From Chara braunii (Eukaryota; Streptophyta; Charophyceae; Charales; Characeae): a stretch of 42,227 nt of DNA. Position 1 is the first letter of the stretch, and every line of letters begins with the position of its first letter. This document shows, piece after piece, positions 10,185 to 19,961 of the stretch. The stretch is taken from contig BFEA01000430.1 of NCBI GenBank assembly GCA_003427395.1, positions 147,178 through 189,404 of the forward strand, read 5' to 3'. Both the position numbers and the translations under genes were made by a program. Under the pieces are notes generated by a model. The model ran no database searches, was not told the origin of the DNA, and saw only the letters and a list, made by a program, of their open reading frames with translations.

Positions 10185-10202
10185 CCCCCCCCCCCTCTCC
10201 TT
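10185..10202 (-). promoter_or_regulatory. Ret-1 polypurine tract
   Basis: On the minus strand AAGGAGAG followed by a G run sits immediately before TGGCATGC. Ret-4 has AAGGAGGGGGG in the matching place before its 3' LTR, after a similar CAGCTTCGCCC leader. This is the usual primer for plus-strand DNA synthesis. Confidence 0.75.
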
Positions 10203-10299
10203 GAAAGACCGAGCTTGTCGGCGAGGGCGAAGCTGTCTGTCTGAGGGAGGGACCAAAGTCCAAGTGGGAGGGGCAGGTCGTGAAGCTCCCTTAGCTAAC

Positions 10300-11760
10300 C
10301 TTTGTCGTTCGTAGTGAGCGTAGATCATTGGTGCGGGTGCTTTCAAATCTGCTCCTGAAATCCATCGAGTGTCCTCGGGATGGCATGCTTTGAAGGTAAC
10401 TCTGTACTGTCGAGGCTTGCTGTCGTACTTGCAATCCGTGATGACGCGGTCAACTTCCTGATGACCATCCATAGATGGAGGATCTTACGATCGTCGGCCT
10501 GGGAAGTCGTCACTCTTAGCTGGTGTATATGTTGCCAACTTCGAGGCATGAAAGACTAGATGGACCGTCAGATGCGGGGGGATGTTGATCACAAATGAGG
10601 GTCCATTGGGCTCATTGCCCGCGGCTGATGTTACAGGCCATGGTCCAAACCACTTGGGGAGCAGTTTGCACGAAACATCCTGCTCGAGTGCAAACTCTCC
10701 CGCGGAGACCCAAACCAGATCACCGGCGCGGATGGGACATGGCACGCGACGCCTGTTGGTTTGCTGTTGCATGCAGACTATAGCCTTTTGCATGTTTGTG
10801 CGGGCTTGCGCCAGCAATTCCCTGTGTCTATGTTCGTCGTTCGTGGGAAGGGAAGATCAGTGAAGATACGGCCTTTCCGGCCACCGTGGTGCAACTCGAA
10901 TGAGTCGCTCCATCGTCGGATGCAACGAAGTGTTGTAGGCGAACTCGATGTCGAGGAGGCGGTCAACCCAATCCTTCTGATCCGAACGGATAAGCGTACG
11001 AAGTATCATTTGAGCGGTTTGATGTGCCCGCTCCGTTTGCCCGTCCGTTTGTGGATGCCGAGCCGAACTTGGTTTCATCTTCGTGCCGGATTCTTGCATG
11101 AGAGAAGTTCAGAATGCCGACATGAAGCGAGTGTCACGGTTGCTGACGATGTCTTCCGGTACGTCGTGGCTGCAAATCCAGCCGGTGTGCAAGAGGTGCG
11201 CAAGTTTGGGAGTCGTGGCGTAGTACTTGCAAGGGAGAAACCACACGTACTTACTCAAACGGTCAACGACCGTGAGGATGCCGCCGTGCGCGAGGCGGTC
11301 GCGGGGAAACGGACCGGTGGCGTCCATGGCAATGGAGAGGCCGTGTTCCCGTGGGATAGGCATCAGGCACAACTCACCATTGGGATTGCGGTTGTGGGGC
11401 TTGCTTCGTTGGCAAACTTCGCAAGAGTCGCAATACCGAGTGACATCGGTAATGAGGTCGGGCCTTCGAAATTGTTGCCGAAGTCGTGCAATAGTGCGAT
11501 TGTCTCCAAATGGTCGGCGAGTCGTGAGTCATGGTTCTCGCCGAGAAGGCGAGTCTGAACACGACGGTCTCGTGGGACACACAATAAGTCCTTGCCTCCC
11601 GAGTGGAGGAGCAAGTATCCGTCGACGATGCGAGTGGCTCGCTGTCGGGTGATCCGAAGATAGTTGTGCATACAACGTGGCGAAATTCGGATCGGACTCG
11701 TAGCCCCGGATGAAGTGTTGCTGGAGTTCCTCGTCGAATGTGAAGGCATGATGTGTCATA
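10300..11760 (-). pseudogene. Ret-1 integrase with chromodomain-like tail
   Basis: In order: the end of the RNase H connection and a degraded HHCC zinc finger (GYLLLHSGGKDLLCVP, then HDSRLADHL, near 11.65-11.45 kb); the catalytic core with AMDATGPFP (first Asp) and IVSNRDTRF (Asn where the second catalytic Asp, SDRD, is expected; near 11.14 kb); HPQTDGQTERAHQ with the Glu (near 11.05 kb); a GPF/Y-type module around LLPKWFGPWPV (near 10.7 kb); and a chromodomain-like tail (VDRVITDCKYDSKPRQYRV, then TRWISGADL, near 10.45-10.36 kb). At least four frame changes occur. Normally it inserts the cDNA copy and the tail guides targeting; this copy cannot be active. Confidence 0.85.
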
Positions 11761-12263
11761 ACGCAAAGATCGGGTCTTCGCGAGAGTGCATCCGCTGCGC
11801 GATTGGAGAGGCCGGCGAGATGTTTCGGTGTGAAGTCAAATTGGNCGATGAAGTACATCCATCGTCCGATCGTGCTGCTCACCGTATCCTGCGTCTTGTA
11901 GTAGGTCAACGGGTTGTTATCCGTGACCCATGTGAACCTACGACGCCCAAGGAGGAAGTGCCGCCATCGCTTGAGAGCCATCACGAACGCGAGCAGCTCC
12001 TTCTTCCTTGCATCATCAAGTGAATTGATGGGAAGCACTTTGTGGCTGAAATACTCAACGGGGTGCCTGTCGTCGCTGTTGTGTTGTTCCAAGATTGCCC
12101 CAATGCCATAGCCGGAAGCGTCAGTTGTCACTCTCGTTGATAGGGTGGGGTCGTAGATGCTAAGGACGGGTGTCAAGAGCATAGCCGTCTTGAGTGCTTG
12201 GAATGACCGGCGTGCGTCGTCATAGAATACGAATGGCATCTTGGGTGATTGTAATCTCGTCAT
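11529..12263 (-). pseudogene. Ret-1 RNase H domain
   Basis: One continuous frame of about 240 codons, the best preserved part of Ret-1. It has TTDASGYGIGAILEQH (first catalytic Asp), HPVEYFSHKVLP, the Glu in ARKKELLAFVMALKRWRH, FTWVTDNNPL (third acidic residue) and SNRAADALSRRPD. The enzyme removes RNA from the RNA-DNA hybrid during reverse transcription. One N-containing codon falls near 11845. All expected acidic positions are present, unlike the RT and integrase of the same element. Confidence 0.88.
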
Positions 12264-13050
12264 AGGTGCGGCAATCCTTGAGTACCCGGTGATGAAGCGT
12301 TAATAGTAGCCTGCCAACCCCATGAATGAGTGAACGTCCATGGTGTTGGTGGGCTGGCTCGGGCCATACGCGGATGGCCTCGATCTTGTCCACAAGCGGA
12401 TGGATGCCTTGCGGCGTCACATAATGTCCCAAGTACTCCAGCTCTTGCCGCGTGAATTCGCATTTGTCGCGGTTGGCTTTGTACTTGGCTTGTCGTAGCC
12501 GCTCCAAAACGGTGTGCAGGTGCTCCACATGCTTGTCCAAACTCCGACTGTACACCAAGATGTCGTTGAGGAAGATGAGTACAAATCTATCCAGCATGTG
12601 TCGAAACTCCGTTGTCATAGCCGCTTGGAATGTGGTCGGGACATTCGTAAGGCCAAAAGGCATAACCAGCCATTCGAAATACCCATATCGCGTCTTAAAT
12701 GCGGTCTTGTAGCGGTCCTCCTGCCGGATCTCGAGTTGGTGATATCCCGATTTCAGGTCAAGCTTGGAGAAGAACTTGGCGCCGCTCAGCCGTTCGAGGA
12801 GGTTGTTGATGCGAGGAAGAGGGCCGACGTTCTTGACGGTTTGCCCGTTTAGCTTGTGATAATCGATGCACAACCGCAAATCCTTGTTCTTCTTCCGGAC
12901 GAAGAGAACCGGACACCGTATGGCGAAGAGCTAGGCCGAATCTAGCCTTTCTCGAGAACGTCGTCGAGTTGTGCCCGTAGCACACTTAACTCTTTCTCAC
13001 TCAAGCGGTAGATGCAACCACGCGGAGGTACGGCCCCGACCTCGAGGATG
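12220..13050 (-). pseudogene. Ret-1 reverse transcriptase
   Basis: It starts with LSEKELSVLRAQLDDVLEKG, then an amber codon replaces the usual Trp of [11 protein letters not shown] (near 12945). It continues with [22 protein letters not shown], split by a frame change, then [14 protein letters not shown] (first catalytic Asp in KLDL), [18 protein letters not shown] and FVLIFLNDILVYSR near 12570. The catalytic YLDD box reads FLND, so the first Asp of the pair is Asn. The thumb (LEYLGHYVTPQGI) follows, then a frameshift near PEP. The enzyme would be inactive. Confidence 0.88.
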
Positions 13051-13394
13051 ATCTCGTGGCGGATGGGACGATCCGGTATTACTCCCTGAGGGGCTTCGAA
13101 CACGTCGTCGTAGGCATCGAGAAGCTCGGTGATGCGTGAATCCGTCGATGAGATGTCATGGGGAGGGAGGGCGTGGAAAAAACACACACCCATCTCCTCG
13201 ATGTCGTCCCGGGTGATGGAAGCTCGAATGTTTGCGGCGGATACCACGTGACAGCTGATCGAAGGATGAGGTGGAGGCACCGTACGCGAAACTAGTACTT
13301 CGTTCCGATCACGAACGTGAACGGTGCGGCGATAGAAGTTCACCGGGTGATCCTCGCTTCGCAGCCATGACATGCCCAAAATCATGTCGAACGT

Positions 13395-14350
13395 GGTGTC
13401 CAAAATGTCGAAGGACAAGGCCTCGCTTGCATGCGGGGCAAAGTACACGGGGACAGCATCAATGCACCGGTCGATGTGTGTGACCGTCGGCCAACGTGAG
13501 TTGCGTGGGCTGCGACTTCCTCCGAACGCGTGGCCCAAGGCCAACGCGTACCGTGAAGTCTTGGCTCATGTAGTTGCGAGTAGCTCCGCAATCGATCAAA
13601 GCGCTGCAGGTCGCCTCTCCAATCTGAATGCGTATGTACAACAATGGCGCATTGATGTCGTCGTACCGTTGTGTCTTGAACTCGCAGTCGATCTTCGCAA
13701 CGGAGTCCGGCGTCCATCAACGGAGCTGGTACTGTAGTGTGCAAGTAATCCCGCAATTGCGCCATGAGCATGTTGCAATGCGATTTCGACAATCGACTCG
13801 AAGGGGGAAGGGGCATCCATTGGAAGTCCGCAAACTTCAGCGGGTTGAGCTCTTCAAACTTGGTGTCCAAAATGTCGAAGGACACGACCTCGCTTGCATG
13901 TGGGGCAAAGTACACAGGGACAGCATCAATGCACCGGTCGATTGACTTGTGTGTGTGACCGTCGGCCAACGTGACTTGCATGGGCTGCGACTTCCTCCGA
14001 ACGCGTGCCCCAAGGCCAGCGCGTACCATGAAGTCTTGGCTCATGTAGTTGCGAGTAGCTCCGCAATTGATCAAAGCGTTGCAGGTCGCCTCTCCAATCT
14101 GAATGCGTATGTACAACAATGGCGCGTCGATGTCGTCGTACCGTTGTGTCTTGAACTCGCGGTCGATATTTGCAACGGAGTCGTGAAGGTCGACAACCTC
14201 TACTCCGGCGTCAATCAACGGAGCTGGTACTGTAGTTTGCAAGTATTCCCGCAATTGTGCCATGAGCACATTGCAATGCAGTTTCGGCAATCGACCGGAC
14301 GGGGGAAGGGGCATCCATTGGAAGTCCACAAACTTCAGCGGGTCGAGCTC
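13395..14350 (-). pseudogene. Ret-1 protease region, tandemly duplicated
   Basis: A linker-plus-retropepsin segment occurs twice head to tail. The matching point GAGCTCTTCAA is at 14345 and again at 13847, a 498-base offset. Each copy starts with FADFQWMPLPPS and contains the active-site loop: LINCGATRNYMSQDF in copy 1 (Asn codon 14066-14068) and LIDCGATRNYMSQDF in copy 2 (Asp codon 13591-13593). Copy 1 then jumps from FDILDT back into the linker, while copy 2 continues to DMILGMSWL, the second conserved motif. Copy 2 has a short deletion and a frame change before the active site. The loop is Asp-Cys-Gly rather than Asp-Ser/Thr-Gly. Confidence 0.85.
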
Positions 14351-14371
14351 TTCAAGTCTTGACCATGACGT

Positions 14372-15720
14372 CTAATCCCCGATGATAATTGGCGGCGAAG
14401 CTGCCGAATCGGTTGCCGATGGTGGTGAAACCGTGCATGCGGTGCATTGTTGCACGTGGAGTGGTTGGTCCAACGGTGGGACCAAGTGGACAGCGTAATC
14501 CTCGAAAGTGAACCGAGGACTCGCAACATTCGCATCCTCCACAAATGTGTAGGAGGCAGCTAGCAAGGCGGCCAAATCTGGTGGAGTGAGAGGTGGAGTT
14601 GCCTCACCTCCCGCGCAACTCAATTCCCCGAGTTGATGCGATGCCGAACATCCTCCTTGCCTTGATCCGGGCATTGGGAGGACATGCACTTGGTGCTGTT
14701 GCACCAATAGCAGCAGCCATACCGGCCGCGCCACTTGTATTCGGCCTTAGTCAAGTGAAACTTGACCCATGGTGTTGGCTGTCCGTTTCCGGCCGGCGAT
14801 GCGGTTTTTGCCTTCCCTTTTCCTCGGGAGTTGTTGTTGCTTCGTGGCTGGACAGCGGCCAGATGATCTCCCTCACGTGATGCTTGGGTGGCTGCCGGGT
14901 CTTCCACAATGTTGTCCGGTTGGACTGCAGCAACATGCTGCGCGCACGGACCAAATTTTCCTTTCTCCACAAAGGTTGGCTGCCACGCTGACTTCTCGTG
15001 TGCAGCCGCCCTATTGATCTTGATGATCTCCCTTGCCTTTTCGATGATTTCGGCGAAGGTCGTGCAATGCTCGCGATCACCAAGTGTGAGGCTCAAGGCG
15101 GCACATGACCGGTTGTAGAACTCCAGGCTCAGATGCAAAAACGGCAACTCGAGATCAGGCGTTGCAGCGGTCTTTTGCCCTTTTGTAAGCCAGTCCGGTG
15201 TCGGTGTGTTGCCTTGGGTCACCGCGAAGAGGCGGTTGATGGCGAGCGTCAGGGCGTCGTCCACAATGAACCGCTTCTTCCATAGCCTCGTCAACACTTC
15301 CCAAGAGATCTTCTCATGTAGATCGGCGACCTGGACGCCGTGGATAGTCGCCAGGTGGTTGAGCCAGATCTGGCATCCACCCTTTGAGTTGAAGAAAAAC
15401 GCGTCGATGTACAACTGCTCGGGGACAAAATAAATCCGAAGTTTCGCCGTAAAGCCCTCCCACCAGGGGACCGGGTCTTGATGCGTATAATAATCGAACT
15501 TTTTGATGCGGTGTCGGGGCACGAACCCTAACAAAGGTATTTGCCGGGGTTTTTTGAACGTCGGACGAGGTCCAACTTTTTCTTGTTGAATTGAAGGACT
15601 TGATGAGACTGACGGTTGCCAAAGATTATTAAGACCTGACCTATGACTAGAGGATTAAAAGTTTTTGAATTCTGGTCTGGACGCGTGTAGCGTCCAGGAG
15701 TAACGGATGTGAATGGCAAG
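14372..15720 (-). pseudogene. Ret-1 Gag (capsid-nucleocapsid), N-terminus missing, with gag-pol linker
   Basis: The main frame (15534-14620) codes for the retrotransposon Gag capsid domain. It has PWWEGFTAKLRIYF, GGCQIWLNHLATIHG, ISWEVLTRLWKKRF and ELPFLHLSLEFYNRS, collinear with Ret-4 Gag. It ends with a zinc-knuckle-like CYWCNSTKCMSSQC, where Cys takes the place of the usual His (C-x2-C-x4-C-x4-C). A stop follows at 14620. The linker (SFTFEDYAVHLVPP-like residues, ending near 14372) is open in the -1 frame relative to Gag. Upstream of 15534 the coding continues in another frame to about 15.7 kb. The N-terminal coiled coil present in Ret-2 and Ret-4 is absent. Confidence 0.82.
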
Positions 15721-16112
15721 GCTTCGCTTTTGTCGCGTGCCGCAGGAGCGTGAGGACATGGGAACGTTAAAATTAAACCTATTCTACCTATAAGCAGTCA
15801 CGCGATTCAGGGCCTAACTAGGCTAGAAAGATGGATGCGCCAGTTATAGGACCGCGGCGCGGGTGAGAAGAGTTACCTTTTTTTTTTTTTTTTTTTTGGG
15901 TTGTGACAATTGACTCCGCGCTGGGGCCCAAGGCCGGACACGCAGTTAACAGGGTGCCTTGCCGGGCCACCGGGCTGAGTTCACGCCGGTTAGGTAGCGG
16001 GGTGTTGCCTTTAGCAGGGCGAGGCCGGGTTAAACCTGCCTAGGCCTCAACTATCTAACCTACTTGGCCGCAGCCCTTCAAATAGAAGGGCCGCAAGCAT
16101 AGCTCTCGTGAT

Positions 16113-16256
16113 AGGAGCTAGCCTAGTAGGTTACAGTACATAACTTTCACCGGGCAGATACCGGGATTGAACCCAAGCCTAGTAGGTTACAGTACATAAC
16201 TTTCACCGGGCAGATACCGGGATTGAACCCAATGACCTGCGACTAGGCTAGCTCCT
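16113..16256. repeat. 15-bp perfect inverted repeat flanking the duplication
   Basis: AGGAGCTAGCCTAGT (16113-16127) is the exact reverse complement of ACTAGGCTAGCTCCT (16242-16256). The pair encloses almost all of the 56-bp duplication and could fold as a long stem-loop. Confidence 0.9.
16121..16232. repeat. Perfect 56-bp tandem duplication
   Basis: Positions 16121-16176 and 16177-16232 are identical by direct reading, beginning GCCTAGTAGG and ending GAACCCAA. Each unit carries one B-box-like GGATTGAACC (plus-strand sense). Confidence 0.95.
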
Positions 16257-16329
16257 TTTGATAAGAGCGGCCCAGTCTCCTGAGGTACCGCGGTCGATCT
16301 CGACCGCGTGATTTCTGAGATCGCACGAC

Positions 16330-17560
16330 CGAGATCGGGCCGCGCTGACTACCATGGCTTGCGCAAGGATAACACGTATGAATAAAAAATAATAATAATA
16401 ATAATATATAAATCGCCACTTGGCGCTCCGTGAAACGACAGGGGACGTGTTTTAGGGAAGATTCTTCATTTTTTTCTTTTTTAGATTTTGTTTTAGATTT
16501 TTTCTTAGATTCTTGGTTGAGTTTTCTTTTTGACTTGAGGAAAACCTGAATGAATGCACCCGTTCGTTTAAGGCGAACGGGAAGGAAAAAACAAAAAACT
16601 AAAACTATACCTGGAATGAAGCCCCACTTCGCGCCGTGTGAAGTGAAGAGGACTTGAAGTCCCCAGAAGACGTCGACGCCCGTTCTAACGGGCGATCGTT
16701 TCGAAAGGTAGNTNNNTTTTTTTTTTTTTTTTTTTTCCTTTAAGTTTTCCTTAGATTTTNTTTAATTGGATTTTNTTTTTTNTTNTTGCTTCTTTAGATT
16801 TTCTTGGTTTTTCTTTTTCTTCTTCTTTATGACCCCCCGTTTTCTAAGGACTGTGCCCGTTTGCTGTAGAGAAACGGGTCACAACCTTCATGTGAAAGCG
16901 ATCGAACCTGGCACTCATATAGTACCAGATACGGGCGGGCTAAGGGGAACCTAGTGAGAGAGAGAGGAAGAGGTGGCAGCCAGCACGCAAAGCGCCCGTT
17001 CGGTTTTTTTGGGCAAAGCTCGCTAAGCCGCGCGCCTGTATCTGGCGCCCGTTTGAGCCACATACAGGCGTGGGACAGGGGAAAGAAGCCCTTTTGGGCC
17101 TAACTCCAGGTAAACTCAGGGAAGTGGAAGTGGTGCTCGTTCGTTTTCAAACGACGAGCTGCCCCTGAATTAAGAAAAACAAGAAGAAGAAAAAATGGGT
17201 GACGGTCGTGTACGTGGCCGCGGGGGTAGATTAGATACAGGGGTAGGAAGTAGAAGACGAGGGAAAAGATGGGAAAAAAGGAATGTCGCGAATTTAAACG
17301 CGACGTAGGGCCAGATGCAGCACTAGAAGCATCTAGGCCCTGAGTTGAAAGCAGACTGTTGAATTCCAACGGTCTGTTTTCAATGGCTTGATACAACCAT
17401 TTTGGACTGCATCTGGCCGCGGGCGACGGCCAGCTGCATTACTAAGGCCAGGAACTTGATTCCCCTAGGGGAACATTAAGATTTACAGCCGTTGATCTTG
17501 TTTGAGATCAAGGGCGAGGCTCTAATCCGAGTTTTGGCTGGGGGCAAAGCTGCTGCCCTC
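16330..17560. other. Low-complexity, T-rich non-coding DNA with short gaps
   Basis: It contains an AAT repeat (16388-16404), poly(T) tracts, scattered Ns (16712-16784) and short GAACGGG/CCCGTTC inverted words near 16560-16690 and 16850-17050. No coding region is supported. It may include U3 DNA of the LTR-like fragment that follows. Confidence 0.4.
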
Positions 17561-18900
17561 AGCCCTTGGCTGGCTATAAAAGAAGCCAGCAGCCAGCCAG
17601 CCAGCATTCATTCGTGGTTGATGCTGCTGGCATTCCACTTGAGTGAGCGCTCGTTGCTGGAGGAGAGGCTGCTGGATGGAGTAGAGAGTGGGAGAGGTGA
17701 AGAGAGGAGGACTGCAGAGGAGTTGGGGTTGGAGGCTGCTATAGCCACCATCCCCGCAAGGAGGAAAAAGGCCACTGGAGTGGCGCAACCGCAGCATAGT
17801 TGGAGGAAACACATGCTGTCGTAGCCACGGTTGTTGGCCAACGGCAGGCATAATTGGGACAGTGAAGGGGAGATGCTGGGCGGCAGCGGCAGTTTTTGTT
17901 GACGTACTGCGGAAGCGCTGCCGAATTTTTGCGGCGACAACATCGAGCTTGACGGCGGTGGTGCAGAATCGCTGGCGAAATTTTGCAGCAACAGCACCGG
18001 AGCGGAAGCGCTGCCGGATTTTTGCGGCGGCGGCACTGGTTTTAACGGTAGTAGTGCGGAAGTGCTGCCGGGTTTTCACGGCGGTGGCAGCAGTATTTTT
18101 GCACTGATAACATAAAGCGGTGACTGGGCATTGGCGCAGGGAAGGTGCCGCTGAGGTGGTGGTGCGTTTTGAAATAGTGTGAGCGTGGCACCATTAGGAC
18201 GTGGTGACATTGGAGGAGAGTGACAGCGGCATTGAGACGCTGTCAAGTTGTTGGGGGTAAATGGGAGTAATGTGTCAGGCGGTCGTCACAAGGGAATGGT
18301 GCGGATCACCTTGCTGACGACTTTGTTGTGACAATCTTCTCATCTAAGGGCATTTTTTTTAGGCATGCGGCACCTACGTTTTTAGTCAAGGTCACCTTTA
18401 TTTCTTTTGCGGCGCGCACTGCACATGGGGTTTGAGTTTGGGACTACCTAGTATTGCGACGATGGTCTGGGACCATTTGGGAGTGAGACTAAGACGAGTA
18501 TTGTGGCAGACAGGTGGTGATCAGGTTTGGTAATTGGTGGAAGATTGGATTGGAGATTGAGGTGGCGTTGTTCTCGGTGGGAGGGGTGCCGCTAAGACTG
18601 TAGTGGGACTACGTGAGGCTTGAAAGTGGGAACACCCTCCTCGAGGGCTATCTAGCTTCAGTCCTAGTGGGCGGCGTCTGTGTTAGTGGTGACGCCTGAA
18701 GGAAGACGTGGATGATTTTTTTGTGAACGGCCACAACGTGAGTTGTGTGACCAATCTCTTTGAAGGAGTATTTGACTTTCTTGAGTGAGCCGTTTCAACT
18801 TCACTCAAGGTCACATGTGACTCAGCTTCCCTTATGCACCTGTGTGAACTCACACCCTGCATGACCTTGCTTGGATTCAGGGAGAAGGTAGGGTAAAGTG
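17560..18900 (+). mobile_element. LTR-like fragment III
   Basis: A TATAAAAG (17575) leads into a GCCAGC-rich leader with CATTCATTCG. Four imperfect repeats of a GCGGAAGCGCTGCCGGATTTTTG motif follow (17905-18080). The TATA-leader-ATTCAT-GGAAGCGCTGCC order is shared with LTR-like fragment I. GTGG/GGTG-rich DNA continues to about 18.9 kb. No PBS or internal coding region follows. The open frames through the repeats are repeat-driven. Confidence 0.4.
17575..17582 (+). promoter_or_regulatory. Possible LTR TATA box
   Basis: TATAAAAG in GGCTATAAAAGAAGCC, itself part of a small GGCT/AGCC palindrome. It has downstream similarity to the box at 2692. Confidence 0.45.
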
Positions 18901-19195
18901 TGTGATGTCATGCATGTGGGAGGGGGTTGACTTTGGTTGGGGTATGGACGGTTTTGGGTTGTTGTTCCTGTTTGGTTGTGCAGGTGGGTAGATGGATGCA
19001 TGTGAGAAGGGATCAGTGCTATGCTTACTCAAGGAATGATGGGAATGTTCACCTTCTTTCCACTTTTACCTGTATGCCATTTTCACATGTATGCATATCA
19101 AAAAGAAGGATATATTAAAGGGTGAATTGACGGGTGACGGAAAAGAGAATACGCAGAAAACCAAAATGAAGACAAGGAAAAATTTAGTATCTCCC
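18900..19195. other. Non-coding; no feature seen
   Basis: GT-rich then A-rich DNA with no supported gene. Confidence 0.35.
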
Positions 19196-19369
19196 CTAGG
19201 ATTCTCCCGTTCTATCCCGAATGGCCATTTTCTTCTTGTACCCGTCCAAAAGAGTCTTGATTTCCTTCCAAACTATCCTTCTTGATTCGTCTAAGTCAAT
19301 CTTCAGCGTGGAAGCATCGAGAAAGTTGTTTGCACCTAAGGATCGACGCTTCTCCTCTCTAGGAGGCAT
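19196..19369 (-). CDS. Small unassigned ORF, 57 residues
   Basis: ATG at 19369 and TAG at 19196-19198. The product is charged and helix-prone: it starts MPPREEKRRSLGANN, contains KIDLDESRRIVWKEIKTLL and ends in RDRTGES. The composition looks like real protein rather than chance. It overlaps the end of the next frame (19336-19659), and the two may be parts of one broken transposon or host coding region. No family was recognised. Confidence 0.35.
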   Translation of the reverse strand: MPPREEKRRSLGANNFLDASTLKIDLDESRRIVWKEIKTLLDGYKKKMAIRDRTGES

Positions 19370-19659
19370 TTGGGGCGGGGGTTCGTTGCTTTAGGAGTCG
19401 GCCCTGTTAGCGACCCAGAGTGGACCGTTTCACGGAGGAATACTATGTTGTATCGAGGTGGAGCCAGCCCAACTTCTGAGTCCTCAACAATGTGTTTGGG
19501 CGAGGAGGAGGGGTATTCCAGACCACTTCCTAGAGGGTAGGGTGTCTTGTAACTAAGAGTAATCACTTTCTCATGCTTTCGAGTAAAGGGGAGGCTGGAT
19601 TTAGTATGCTTTTGGGTGGCCGTCTTAGAAGCCACCAGCGAATGGGGAACTGACGACAA
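19336..19659 (-). CDS. Unassigned ORF, 107 residues
   Basis: An open minus-strand frame rich in Pro, Ser and Lys (for example TPYPLGSGLEYPSSSPKH, then VEDSEVGLAPPRYN), ending inside the start of the 57-residue ORF in another frame. No domain was recognised. It could be an exon or part of a decayed mobile element, and chance cannot be excluded. Confidence 0.3.
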   Translation of the reverse strand: MSSVPHSLVASKTATQKHTKSSLPFTRKHEKVITLSYKTPYPLGSGLEYPSSSPKHIVEDSEVGLAPPRYNIVFLRETVHSGSLTGPTPKATNPRPKCLLERRSVDP

Positions 19660-19812
19660 AAGAAGTCCAGTTCATGTTTCAGTTGGTGTCAAAAGAAGTG
19701 CAAGTAGGCACTACTTTCACGGTGGGACCGTGACATAAGAATCACAGTCCGGGAAGGGAATGAAAATAAAACATAAAAATTGGTATATCTGAATTGGCCC
19801 TGACAAAGTTAC

Positions 19813-19961
19813 CACGTTGTCTTCAAGATGTCCGCGGGGGCGGTGATCCTCCGATTGTTTAGCACGTGCGAGGCGGGGACACATTGGATAGCAATGCCGA
19901 CACGATCTCGCCCCGGTATGATACGGAAAGGAAGATTGGTGTACAATCCACATGAATTTTT
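19813..19961 (-). CDS. Candidate exon, unknown protein
   Basis: An open block of 49 codons plus two bases, preceded by CATTCTCAG (acceptor, 19962-19964) and followed by GTAACT (possible donor, 19807-19812). It reads KNSCGLYTNLPFRIIPGRDR, followed by IAIQCVPASHVLNN and ITAPADILKT. The residue mix is natural and the borders fit splicing. It may belong with the two ORFs just downstream (19.2-19.66 kb). The family was not recognised. Confidence 0.35.

Larger units (their letters stand above)
9120..15720 (-). mobile_element. Ret-1, degenerate Ty3/gypsy LTR retrotransposon
   Basis: On the minus strand the order is Gag (15.6-14.6 kb), a linker and duplicated protease segment (14.35-13.4 kb), RT (13.05-12.2), RNase H (12.26-11.53), integrase (11.75-10.6), a chromodomain-like tail (to about 10.3), polypurine tract and 3' LTR. 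RT-RNase H before integrase defines Ty3/gypsy. The 5' LTR, PBS and N-terminal Gag are missing beyond 15.72 kb, where unrelated DNA begins. There are multiple frameshifts and stops. Its proteins are clearly related to those of Ret-2 and Ret-4 but diverged enough to be a separate family. Confidence 0.9.
15860..16320 (-). mobile_element. SINE-like poly(A) retroposon with Pol III B-box motifs
   Basis: On the minus strand the sequence CTAGCCTAGTCGCAGGTC is followed by TTGGGTTCAATCCCGG. This recalls an A-box (TAGCCTAGTCG) and a B-box (GGTTCAATCC, at 16220-16229 and again at 16164-16173). About 270 bases later the same strand ends in a 20-base A run (15878-15897). A Pol III promoter plus a poly(A) end is the layout of a tRNA-derived SINE. 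The A-to-B spacing is shorter than in a normal tRNA, no target-site duplication was found, and the 5' end is uncertain. Confidence 0.4.

Noticed and set aside
16121-16232. Two-unit repeat as a CRISPR-like array
   Set aside because: Units are directly adjacent without spacers, in a eukaryotic retroposon context.
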